Position numbers and translations under genes: made by a program. From Candidatus Acidiferrales bacterium (GTDB lineage: Bacteria > Acidobacteriota > Terriglobia > Acidiferrales > UBA7541), in assembly GCA_955651735.1 (NCBI GenBank), contig CATPAM010000036.1:1-5250 (forward strand): DNA of 5,250 bases. Direction: 5' to 3'. The notes below the pieces were generated by a model. The model did no database searches, was not told where the DNA came from, and saw only the letters and a program-made list of their open reading frames with translations. Shown here one piece after another: positions 1 to 5,250 of this stretch (within the stretch, counting starts at the first letter, position 1; each line of letters opens with the position of its first letter).

Positions 1-5
1 CCTAA

Positions 6-92
6 GACACGCGCTCTGAGCTGTCCAGCGCGCGGAAAATCCATGGCTTTCCTGCTCGGCGCGCCTTTTTTGATAAGCTTGCTGCTCGATGA
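6..92 (+). other. Possible C-terminal tail of an upstream gene, cut by an in-frame stop
   Basis: In the third forward frame a stretch of 28 sense codons runs to a TGA at 90-92, which overlaps the ATG of the epimerase as ATGA. Its last residues read [15 protein letters not shown], which has a protein-like composition, and four-base overlaps are typical of co-translated neighbours. Against this, a TAA at 3-5 lies in the same frame and no ATG, GTG or TTG follows it. The stretch can therefore only be the end of a gene if a frameshift or sequence error sits near base 5. I do not recognise the product. It could equally be non-coding sequence with a chance overlap. Confidence 0.22.
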
Positions 93-1153
93 AAGTTCTC
101 GTCACCGGCAGCAGCGGACTGATTGGGTCCGAAGCGGTGGAACATTTCGACCGCCAGGGGCACCAAGTTTTCGGCGTGGACAACAATATGCGGCGAGTGT
201 TTTTTGGCGCCGCAGGCGACACGCTCTGGAACTTGGAGCGGCTGAAGAATACCGCGAAGCAGTTCACGCATGCAGCGATCGACATTCGCGATCGCGCGGC
301 TCTCGAAGAGCTGTTCTGCGCACAGCGATTCGACCTGATTGTGCATTGCGCCGCGCAGCCCTCTCACGACAAAGCGCAAGAAATTCCTCTGCTGGATTTC
401 GAGGTTAATGCGCTGGGCACCGTCAATCTGCTGGAGATGACCAGGCAACATTGCCCGGAAGCGGTGTTCGTTTTTCTCAGCACCAACAAGGTATACGGCG
501 ACGCGCCTAACGAGATTCCAACGAAGGAGCTCGAAACGCGCTACGACTATGCGCGGGCCGAAGACTACGACGGTATTGGCGAGACTTGCCGGATCGATCG
601 TACGTTGCATTCGCTTTTCGGCGCGTCGAAAGCTGCGGCCGATCTGGTGGCGCAAGAGTATGGGCGCTACTTCAACATGAAGGTAGGCGTGTTTCGCGGT
701 GGCTGCTTGACCGGGCCTTCCCATTCGGGCGTCGAGTTGCACGGATTCTTATCGTACCTGGTGAAAGTCACGCTGAGCGGCGGGCGCTACAACGTTTATG
801 GCTACAAAGGCAAACAGGTGCGCGACAACATTCACAGCCATGACGTAGTGCGAGCCATCGAGGAATTTGCCGCGAATCCGCGGCCGGGCGAGGTCTACAA
901 CATGGGCGGGGGGCGCAGCAACAGCATCTCGATGCTCGAAGCCATTGCGCGAATCGAGCAGCTCACCGGCCGCAAACTGGACTGGCACTATGTGGAGGAA
1001 GCGCGCAAGGGCGATCACATCTGTTACATCTCGAACTTGCGGAAGTTTCAGACACACTATCCGAAGTGGAAGATTACGCGCAGCCTCGATGCGATTCTGG
1101 AGGAGATGGTCGCAGCGCACCGTAAGCAGCAACTCCATTCCGCGTCAAAATGA
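89..1153 (+). CDS. NAD-dependent sugar epimerase/dehydratase, CDP-paratose 2-epimerase-like (extended SDR)
   Basis: This is a 354-residue cytoplasmic nucleotide-sugar enzyme of usual family length. An N-terminal Rossmann fold begins at residue 1 with the NAD-binding GSSGLIG loop (residues 7-13) and an acidic strand end around D31. [11 protein letters not shown] (87-97) and the STNKVYGD strand (131-138) match the nucleotide-sugar SDR core. [11 protein letters not shown] (175-185) occupies the active-site YxxxK position: the lysine is K181, but the tyrosine is F177. [15 protein letters not shown] (240-254) and YNMGGG (270-275) are the substrate-side motifs. Relatives epimerise or dehydrate NDP-hexoses such as CDP-paratose for surface polysaccharides; the exact substrate is not readable here. 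The start is the only sensible one, since TAA 74-76 closes the frame just upstream. No good Shine-Dalgarno is visible, so coupling to an upstream gene through ATGA 89-92 is possible. Family call is firm, substrate call is weak. Confidence 0.93.
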   Translation: MKVLVTGSSGLIGSEAVEHFDRQGHQVFGVDNNMRRVFFGAAGDTLWNLERLKNTAKQFTHAAIDIRDRAALEELFCAQRFDLIVHCAAQPSHDKAQEIPLLDFEVNALGTVNLLEMTRQHCPEAVFVFLSTNKVYGDAPNEIPTKELETRYDYARAEDYDGIGETCRIDRTLHSLFGASKAAADLVAQEYGRYFNMKVGVFRGGCLTGPSHSGVELHGFLSYLVKVTLSGGRYNVYGYKGKQVRDNIHSHDVVRAIEEFAANPRPGEVYNMGGGRSNSISMLEAIARIEQLTGRKLDWHYVEEARKGDHICYISNLRKFQTHYPKWKITRSLDAILEEMVAAHRKQQLHSASK

Positions 1154-1225
1154 GGGCCGATCGAGTGGCGACGCTAGCACCCACGATAGTAAAGCCTTCC
1201 GCCTACCGCGGCAAAGACGATCGAA

Positions 1226-1255
1226 TTGGCTAAGCGCCTGTAGCTCGGGTAAAAT
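1226..1255 (+). promoter_or_regulatory. Possible sigma-70-like promoter
   Basis: TTGGCT (1226-1231) and TAAAAT (1250-1255) are separated by 18 bases. The first matches the -35 consensus at four of six positions and the second the -10 consensus at five of six. The pair lies after the epimerase and points toward the protease gene, about 330 bases before its ATG, so it would give a long leader containing the hairpin at 1368-1400. Such matches occur by chance, and acidobacterial promoters are poorly characterised. Confidence 0.25.
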
Positions 1256-1318
1256 CTTCTCAATCGGGTGTGTCATCCATTCGTGGACGCGTCTTTTTCG
1301 ATCAGGTCAGGTGCGCTT

Positions 1319-1357
1319 CAGCGCAACGAAGGGCGCTGGCTGCTCCTAGTCTTTTTT
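1319..1357 (+). terminator. Weak terminator-like stem with distant T-run
   Basis: A perfect six-base stem, CAGCGC (1319-1324) with GCGCTG (1333-1338), encloses an eight-base loop. A run of six T residues (1352-1357) follows, but 13 bases after the stem, which is too far for a standard intrinsic terminator. It might end transcription of the epimerase weakly, or be a chance stem. Confidence 0.15.
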
Positions 1358-1367
1358 CTGTCATTTA

Positions 1368-1400
1368 CGCTCAGGTAATTCGTGTTTACCTTCCTGAGCG
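1368..1400. repeat. Inverted repeat / bulged hairpin in protease leader
   Basis: CGCTCAGG (1368-1375) is perfectly complementary to CCTGAGCG (1393-1400). The intervening bases add a second arm: AGGTAA (1373-1378) can pair with TTACCT (1386-1391). The two arms share AGG, so the sequence can form either an eight-pair outer stem or a longer stem with a four-base bulge. No T-run follows on either strand, so it is not a terminator. It could be an mRNA leader structure or a dyad operator. Confidence 0.45.
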
Positions 1401-1577
1401 GTGGCGCACTTGCACGATGTAGGCGTTCTTTCCTTTCATGAAAGATTCGCGGAGGCAGCTTTCTCACAAACACGTGATTACTCATAGGAATCGCCTGTCC
1501 TTAAACTGCTCCTCTGTACAGATGGCGGCTTGCTCCGAAAGGGGTAGCTTACTTGTACCCTCCCACGCCCACGTTCC

Positions 1578-1581
1578 GGAG
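1578..1581 (+). promoter_or_regulatory. Ribosome binding site fixing the M48 protease start
   Basis: GGAG lies six bases before the ATG at 1588. That ATG is followed at once by a signal peptide. Together these favour 1588 over the upstream in-frame ATG at 1438, whose extra 50 residues are polar and would bury the signal sequence. Confidence 0.75.
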
Positions 1582-1587
1582 ATATTC

Positions 1588-3264
1588 ATGCGTACTCTGA
1601 AAGCCTTGTCTGCGGTCCTGGCGCTTGGCGTAATGCCGCTTTCCGCATTCGCCCAGCAACCGGTTGCATTAAGCAAAGTCGAGATCGTGGACAAAATTGT
1701 CGCGCAAGAACGGGCGGAGGTTCAGTCGCTTCGCCAATACTCGCCGCTGGTGGAGACGTACATCCAGAATCTCCGTCCGGACCGGCAACAAGGCGTCGTG
1801 CTGGATACCGATAAATATTTTCTCGGCCGCGCCCATCTGGCAAAGGGCGTGGAGCTGGAACCGCTGATTCATAGCGCTGGTAACAAGCACAAGATATTCG
1901 GCGGCTTGCAGAGCCTCTTCTCAATGGAATTCGTTCCGAGCGGATTCTTGCAAATGATCTTTCTGGACGAGAATGGCTTTGACCGCCAGCATTACACCTT
2001 CGACTACATCCACCGCGAGTTCCTGGGTGAAGTTCGTTGTCTGGTCTTCGACGTCGATCCGCTGGTGAAGCGCGAGAAAGGACGTTTCGTCGGCCGCATC
2101 TGGGTGGAAGACCAGGATTACCATATCGTGCGTTTCAACGGGAAGTACAACGGTTCTTCCAGGACCAGCTATTATTTCAATTTCGATAGCTGGCGACAGA
2201 ATGCCGGAAAAAATCAATGGCTACCAACCTTCATCTACAGCGAAGAAGGCAGCGGCCAAAATACACCCACGAAAAACGTAGCACCCCAAGCATTCCGGGC
2301 GCAGACGCGCCTCTGGGGATACGCTCTTGGCCACGCCCAAGAAGAGCAAGAGCTGAGCAAAATCCTGGTGGAGACGCCGGTCAAGGATCAAACAGAAGCC
2401 GCCAACGACTACTCGCCGATTCAGGCGCAGCGCTCCTGGAGCCGCCTGGCGGAAGATAACGTCGCCATCAGCCTTGAGCGGCTGGGCTTGATGGCCCCAC
2501 ACGGGGACGTGGATAAGGTGCTCGAGACGGTGGTAAACAATCTCGAGGTCACCAACAACCTCGACATCGAGCCCGACGTCCGCTGCCGGGTGCTCATGAT
2601 CTCCACGCTTGAGTCGTTCACCATGGGCCATACCATCGTCGTGAGTCGTGGCTTGATGGATGTGCTTCCCGACGAGGCCAGCCTCGCGGCCATCCTCGCG
2701 CATGAACTGGGCCACGTGGTGCTCGGCCATCGCATGGACACACAATTCGCGTTTTTCAATCGCCTACGCTTCGATGAAAAGGAAACCTTCCGCCACTTTG
2801 GCTTTGCACGCACGCCGGAAGAGGAACAGGCTGCGAACCAGAAGGGCATCGAGCTACTAATGCAGTCGCCCTACAAGGATCAGGCCCAGACCGCGCAGCT
2901 ATTCCTCCAAGCGCTCCAGAGCCGCTCGAAGGAGATTCCCAACCTGATCAGTCCGCACTTGGGTGATCAGGTCCCGACGAACTGGACCATTACGTCCGTA
3001 ATGCCCGTCGCGCAGCCCTCCACTGCAAAGCCAGCAGCCAACATGGTTACCGCCCTGCCGCTCGGCGGACGCATCAAGGTCGAGCCTTGGAGCGATCAGC
3101 TTCAGTTGCTTAAATCCAAGCCGGTAGGCGCAGTCGCGGAATACGAGAAGATGCCGTTTGAGATTGCTCCGTTTGTCCTCTATCTTACTCGCCAGGGAGA
3201 TAGCTTATCGACAGAAGCTCCTGGTGCCGTATCCGCGAAGTCCGACGCAGATCCAAACCCGTGA
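1588..3264 (+). CDS. Secreted M48-family zinc metalloprotease with LolA-like N-terminal region
   Basis: This 558-residue protein has a signal peptide: basic MRTLK, a hydrophobic core and a probable cleavage after LSAFA (residues 19-23), so it acts in the periplasm. Residues about 95-220 are rich in beta strands, with FLGEVRCLVFDV and RFVGRIWVEDQDYHIVRFNG (blocks near 145-156 and 166-185). They resemble the LolA/outer-membrane lipoprotein-sorting fold; this is judged by eye. The M48 peptidase domain spans about 310-450: HELGH at 372-376 gives zinc ligands H372 and H376 and catalytic E373. In family proteins the third ligand is the Glu of an ExxAD motif. Here EQAAN (413-417) keeps E413, but the Asp is N417. 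The 100-residue tail has no recognised domain, and the last 20 residues are Ala/Ser/Pro/Asp-rich. C151 and C333 are the only mature-region cysteines I see. Relatives such as BepA and LoiP handle misassembled envelope proteins, so a similar role is inferred. It appears monocistronic. Confidence 0.9.
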   Translation: MRTLKALSAVLALGVMPLSAFAQQPVALSKVEIVDKIVAQERAEVQSLRQYSPLVETYIQNLRPDRQQGVVLDTDKYFLGRAHLAKGVELEPLIHSAGNKHKIFGGLQSLFSMEFVPSGFLQMIFLDENGFDRQHYTFDYIHREFLGEVRCLVFDVDPLVKREKGRFVGRIWVEDQDYHIVRFNGKYNGSSRTSYYFNFDSWRQNAGKNQWLPTFIYSEEGSGQNTPTKNVAPQAFRAQTRLWGYALGHAQEEQELSKILVETPVKDQTEAANDYSPIQAQRSWSRLAEDNVAISLERLGLMAPHGDVDKVLETVVNNLEVTNNLDIEPDVRCRVLMISTLESFTMGHTIVVSRGLMDVLPDEASLAAILAHELGHVVLGHRMDTQFAFFNRLRFDEKETFRHFGFARTPEEEQAANQKGIELLMQSPYKDQAQTAQLFLQALQSRSKEIPNLISPHLGDQVPTNWTITSVMPVAQPSTAKPAANMVTALPLGGRIKVEPWSDQLQLLKSKPVGAVAEYEKMPFEIAPFVLYLTRQGDSLSTEAPGAVSAKSDADPNP

Positions 3265-3279
3265 CCGAAGCAATGTTCC

Positions 3280-3460
3280 TTACTCTCCTGGAAAAGCGCG
3301 GCTGGCGGCGCGGAAGCTCGCGGCCCGAAGTACTGCCGATTTGCATGAGGTAGGGCTCGTACATTTCTTCGACGGCGTCCTCTTCCTCGCTTAGGGCGGC
3401 GAACAGCGTGCCCATCATCCCGCGGATTGATTTGGGGTCCGCGAGTGAAACGAGGAGGCT
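3280..3460 (-). pseudogene. ruvB: Degraded fragment of Holliday-junction helicase RuvB (C-terminal domain)
   Basis: On the minus strand, 3421 down to 3335 reads TLFAALSEEEDAV followed by EEMYEPYLMQIG. RuvB proteins carry a near-identical C-terminal winged-helix segment, of the type 'TLAAALSEEEDAVEE.YEPYL.QIG'. Just upstream in the same frame, SLLVSLADPKSIRGMMG (about 3460-3410) can be aligned loosely with RuvB '.LLLTII.KF.GGPVG'. After the conserved IG the expected 'FLDRTPRGRVAT..AY' block is missing. One frame over, the sequence resumes with QYFGPRASAPPAALFQE (3335-3285), like the extreme RuvB tail. The piece therefore has a deletion plus a frameshift, lacks the whole AAA+ ATPase part and has no plausible start. 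It cannot make RuvB. It is read as the scar of a duplication or rearrangement next to the protease gene. RuvB identity is fairly firm for the central block and tentative at both edges. Confidence 0.62.
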
Positions 3461-3623
3461 TTGCTCCGAACACTGGAACTCCATCGGCGTTGTAATCCAT
3501 CAGACCCGCGCTCGCACGTCGCACCTTAATCGTCCACTGCAGCAACTCTTATGTGACTGGCCCATCGGTTGGAGTAAGCTGATTTCGCAGATTGGTTGTT
3601 GGCGGAGACCGGAAACAAAAAGC
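3461..3623. other. Gene-free stretch between ruvB relic and small ORF
   Basis: I see no recognisable protein, RNA gene or clear repeat here. Forward and reverse frames are partly open but their translations carry no family motif. The minus strand could hold a further, more decayed RuvB part upstream of the recognised block (for example AGLMDYNADG in one frame), but the likeness is too poor to call. Confidence 0.4.
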
Positions 3624-3797
3624 ATGAACACGCACTCCGCAGTCAATCCCATAAAGCGGCTGGCTTACGCCTTTGTTGGACTTCTGGCGGGTGATGCGAT
3701 TCTGCTTCTTTTTCTTCTCCAAGACGCAATCCGACACCGCGCAGATTTGCTCGCATTACACATGGGCGTTAGTTGCTTGGAGATGCATTGGGCGTGA
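3624..3797 (+). CDS. Possible small membrane protein coupled to the GT4 gene
   Basis: A 57-codon frame starts at ATG 3624 and ends at TGA 3795-3797, which overlaps the GTG start of the glycosyltransferase as GTGA. Residues 13-32 (LAYAFVGLL, then AGDAILLLFLL) form one strong hydrophobic segment. It is flanked by KR on one side and by charged RHRAD on the other, consistent with a single membrane helix. The four-base overlap would couple translation to the GT4 gene. The ribosome site is poor: only GGA at 3611-3613 and GGAG at 3604-3607, the latter too distant. I recognise no family. It could be a small membrane partner of the transferase, the surviving end of a larger broken gene, or a chance frame. 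Confidence 0.35.
   Translation: MNTHSAVNPIKRLAYAFVGLLAGDAILLLFLLQDAIRHRADLLALHMGVSCLEMHWA
3779..3782 (+). promoter_or_regulatory. Ribosome binding site of the GT4 gene
   Basis: GGAG sits 11 bases before GTG 3794 and 5 bases before an alternative in-frame TTG at 3788. The spacing alone would favour TTG 3788. The family N-terminus (M-K-L-L-F-Y-S-H) and the GTGA overlap favour GTG 3794. The two differ by only two residues. Confidence 0.45.
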
Positions 3798-4966
3798 AAC
3801 TTCTTTTCTATTCTCATTTTTTTCCGCCCAGTATCGGAGGTGTCGAAACCATCGTTCTTTCTCTGGCCCGAGGTCTCGCAGAGGTTCGTACTTCGCATGG
3901 TTCTCCCGAATTTGAGGTCACGCTCGCCACACAAACGCCTGCGCAGTCCTTTGACGATCGTTTGCTTCCGTTTCGAGTTCTTCGTCAGCCCAGCATGGTG
4001 CAGTTGCGGCGCTTGATCCGATTGTCCGACATCATTCACGTTGCGGGTCCCGCTCTTTCTCCGGTCGGATTCGGATTACTCGCCGGCAAGCCAGTTGTTG
4101 TCGAACATCACGGCTTCCAGGTGATTTGCCCAACCGGCCAACTGCTCGTTGAACCAGAGCAAAGTCCCTGTCCCGGTCACTTCATGGCCGGACGTCACGT
4201 TGAATGTTTACGCTGCCGCTCCGACAGCAACTGGATTGCTTCGTTCAAGCTTTGGATACTAACTTTTGTCCGCCGTTTTCTTTGTGCGCGCGTTGACGCG
4301 AATATCTTGCCCACCCAATGGCTCCGTCATGTTCTTAAGCTCCCCAATACCGTGCCAATTCCTCACGGAATCGAGACCATTGCTGAGGGTACCCAAACTC
4401 CTAGTCTTTTACGTCCCCCTGTCATTGTGTTCCAAGGACGATTGGTTACTACGAAGGGAGTCCGTGTTCTACTCGAGGCAGCAAGTAAACTTCGTTCGGG
4501 AAGTCGGCAGTTCGAGCTAATGGTGATCGGCGACGGGCCGGAGCGTGATGCACTTGAGCAGCTCTCTCGAACGCTGGAGCTTTCTTCTTTTGTCCGATTT
4601 GTGGGACGTCTGAGCGCAGTTGACCTTGAATCGGCCTTCTTGAATGCAAGTGTAGTCGTCGTGCCATCGCTCGGGGGCGAGGTCTTTGGGTTAGTTGTAG
4701 CCGAAAATATGTCGCGAGGTCTACCTATCGTCGCTTCCAATCTAGGAGCTTTCGCCGAAGTCCTTGGCGAGAGCGGGCTCACGTTTGGCGTTGGTGACGC
4801 AAACCAACTCGCTCGTCAGTTGACGCTCGTTCTCGATGACGCGGTACTGGCGGCGGATTTTGGACGTCGGGCCAAGCGAAGAGTGGCTGAAGTTTACCCG
4901 CGAGACCGCATGATAGAAGCGCATGCGAAGCTCTATCGACAATTGATCACATCGGGGAACCGTTGA
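3794..4966 (+). CDS. Glycosyltransferase family 4 (GT-B fold)
   Basis: A 390-residue cytoplasmic or membrane-associated retaining glycosyltransferase, of normal GT4 length, that would move a sugar from a nucleotide donor onto a lipid-linked or surface glycan. From GTG 3794 it begins MKLLFYSHFFPPSIGGVE, the usual GT4 acceptor-side start with the GGxE loop (15-18). The donor domain has FQGRL (213-217) with T219/K221-G222, GDGP (247-249 region), and the EX7E signature in GGEVFGLVVAE (E296 and E304), followed by GLPIVASNLGA. HHGFQVICPTG (105-115) opens a cluster of four cysteines, C112, C126, C138 and C141 (spacing 13, 11, 2), which could bind a metal; a subset of GT4 proteins has similar blocks. 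Donor and acceptor cannot be read. Third-position GC is low: 14 of codons 2-41 end in G or C, against 27 of the first 40 codons of the epimerase. This points to a separate origin. The next gene is convergent, 62 bases away, with no clear terminator between. Confidence 0.93.
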   Translation: MKLLFYSHFFPPSIGGVETIVLSLARGLAEVRTSHGSPEFEVTLATQTPAQSFDDRLLPFRVLRQPSMVQLRRLIRLSDIIHVAGPALSPVGFGLLAGKPVVVEHHGFQVICPTGQLLVEPEQSPCPGHFMAGRHVECLRCRSDSNWIASFKLWILTFVRRFLCARVDANILPTQWLRHVLKLPNTVPIPHGIETIAEGTQTPSLLRPPVIVFQGRLVTTKGVRVLLEAASKLRSGSRQFELMVIGDGPERDALEQLSRTLELSSFVRFVGRLSAVDLESAFLNASVVVVPSLGGEVFGLVVAENMSRGLPIVASNLGAFAEVLGESGLTFGVGDANQLARQLTLVLDDAVLAADFGRRAKRRVAEVYPRDRMIEAHAKLYRQLITSGNR

Positions 4967-5028
4967 TGCTGCACTGGTCGCCAAATACAAGTGATCGGTT
5001 CCCGCACCCGCATTGCTTGGCCATCTTT

Positions 5029-5250
5029 TCATACAAGCGAACGATAGCCAACCCGAGAGACGGCGATTTGAATTGCTGCGATGGTTGCGGCTATATTTTT
5101 CTCCGGCGACAGGTGCGCATGTGCGCGATTGATGCGCGGCCGATGGATTTCAGGATCGCGCGATCTACCAGGGCTCTCCGCAAGAGATCCGCAAGCGCTT
5201 TCACATCACCACATGGATATACAAATTCCGGGCGCACAGGTGCAACAAGA
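5029..5250 (-). pseudogene. 3' end of a second GT4 glycosyltransferase, frameshifted (partial at window end)
   Basis: Reading the minus strand inward from 5249, the frame gives APVRPEFVYPCGDVKALA, then DLLRRALVDRAILKSIGRAS and IAHMRT (to 5112). This is the typical C-terminal part of a GT4 donor domain ('..VxPGDxxALAxxLxxLLxDxxLxxxxGxxxRxxM'). The same frame then hits TAG at 5091-5093. From 5109 a different frame continues naturally with SPEKNIAATIAAIQIAV and ends at TGA 5029-5031. Family members commonly have a W-S-P-E/R-x-N junction here. The two bases left over at 5110-5111 (TG on the minus strand) would complete a Trp codon if one G were restored. So a single-base deletion, genuine or a sequencing error, splits the last 26 residues from the rest. 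The body of the gene lies beyond the window. If real, the lesion replaces the closing helix with five unrelated residues (CRRRKI replaces the tail). Confidence 0.72.

Larger units (their letters stand above)
1154..1587. other. 434-base gene-poor gap between epimerase and M48 protease
   Basis: No frame on either strand gives a protein I recognise. An ATG at 1150 overlaps the epimerase stop (ATGA) and opens 27 codons to TAA 1231-1233. The same frame then stays open, with that single stop, to TAG 1420-1422. It could be the remnant of a following gene, but the residues are low in information and another forward frame is also open across much of the gap, so openness alone means little at this GC content. 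Visible structure consists of a promoter-like pair at 1226-1255, a short stem followed at a distance by a T-run (1319-1357), a bulged hairpin (1368-1400), a 12-base perfect palindrome (1433-1444) and the ribosome site of the protease gene. If the promoter is real, the protease mRNA has a leader of over 300 bases. Confidence 0.5.

Noticed and set aside
2..742. Long minus-strand open frame (246 codons) opposite the epimerase
   Set aside because: It is fully antisense to a well-supported epimerase with intact motifs, and its translation shows no family pattern. Long antisense frames are expected at this GC content.
867..1349. Forward 160-codon frame overlapping the epimerase 3' end
   Set aside because: It is an out-of-frame, Arg/Ser-rich shadow of the epimerase that merely runs on into the gap. 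No start context or family likeness.
1438..1587. Fifty-codon N-terminal extension of the M48 protease from ATG 1438
   Set aside because: The added residues are polar and would place the signal peptide internally. GGAG with six-base spacing and the signal sequence begin at ATG 1588.
2221..2849. Minus-strand frames of 142-174 codons inside the M48 gene
   Set aside because: They are antisense to the HELGH-containing peptidase domain and show no recognisable motif.
3773..3793. Earlier TTG start (3773) for the GT4 gene
   Set aside because: The seven added residues are not part of the family N-terminus. GTG 3794 gives the standard MKLLFYSH start and a GTGA overlap.
4967..5028. Search for a bidirectional terminator between the convergent GT4 genes
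   Set aside because: A short T-run occurs at 5025-5029, but no stem of useful length precedes it on either strand.
4966..5250. Forward frame open from ATG 4966 (overlapping the GT4 stop) to the window end, with CCDGCG suggesting a zinc finger
   Set aside because: The minus strand over the same bases gives clear GT4 C-terminal sequence, so the forward frame is its shadow. Two other forward frames are also largely open there.

Overview
The window looks like part of a chromosome from a Gram-negative, moderately GC-rich bacterium, most likely an acidobacterium (Terriglobia-like). That assignment is an inference from the style of the M48 protease, the epimerase subgroup and the GT4 enzymes. It is not proved by any marker gene here.

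Layout, left to right. Bases 1-92 hold only the tail of an upstream reading frame, which ends in an ATGA overlap with the next gene. Bases 89-1153 (+) encode an NAD-dependent sugar epimerase/dehydratase of the extended SDR family, close to CDP-paratose 2-epimerases. Bases 1154-1587 are a long gene-poor gap with a possible sigma-70-like promoter and an imperfect hairpin. Bases 1588-3264 (+) encode a secreted M48 metalloprotease with a signal peptide, a probable LolA-like beta-rich N-terminal region and a C-terminal HExxH domain. Bases 3265-3623 contain no intact gene, but carry on the minus strand a recognisable degraded piece of the RuvB C-terminus. Bases 3624-3797 (+) may encode a 57-residue membrane peptide whose stop overlaps the start of the next gene (GTGA). 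Bases 3794-4966 (+) encode a GT4 glycosyltransferase with a four-cysteine cluster. Bases 5029-5250 (-) are the 3' end of a second GT4 gene, convergent with the first and interrupted by a one-base frameshift.

The sugar epimerase and the two glycosyltransferases fit a locus for cell-surface polysaccharide or glycoconjugate synthesis. The M48 protease is a separate envelope-maintenance gene. The RuvB relic, the frameshifted second GT4, the gene-poor gaps and a drop in third-position GC at the GT4 gene suggest a rearranged, mosaic accessory region. I found no convincing new multi-gene system, RNA gene, CRISPR array or insertion sequence. The most noteworthy items are the RuvB fragment, the frameshifted terminal GT4, and substitutions at family-conserved positions: the epimerase catalytic Tyr to Phe, and the M48 Asp to Asn.
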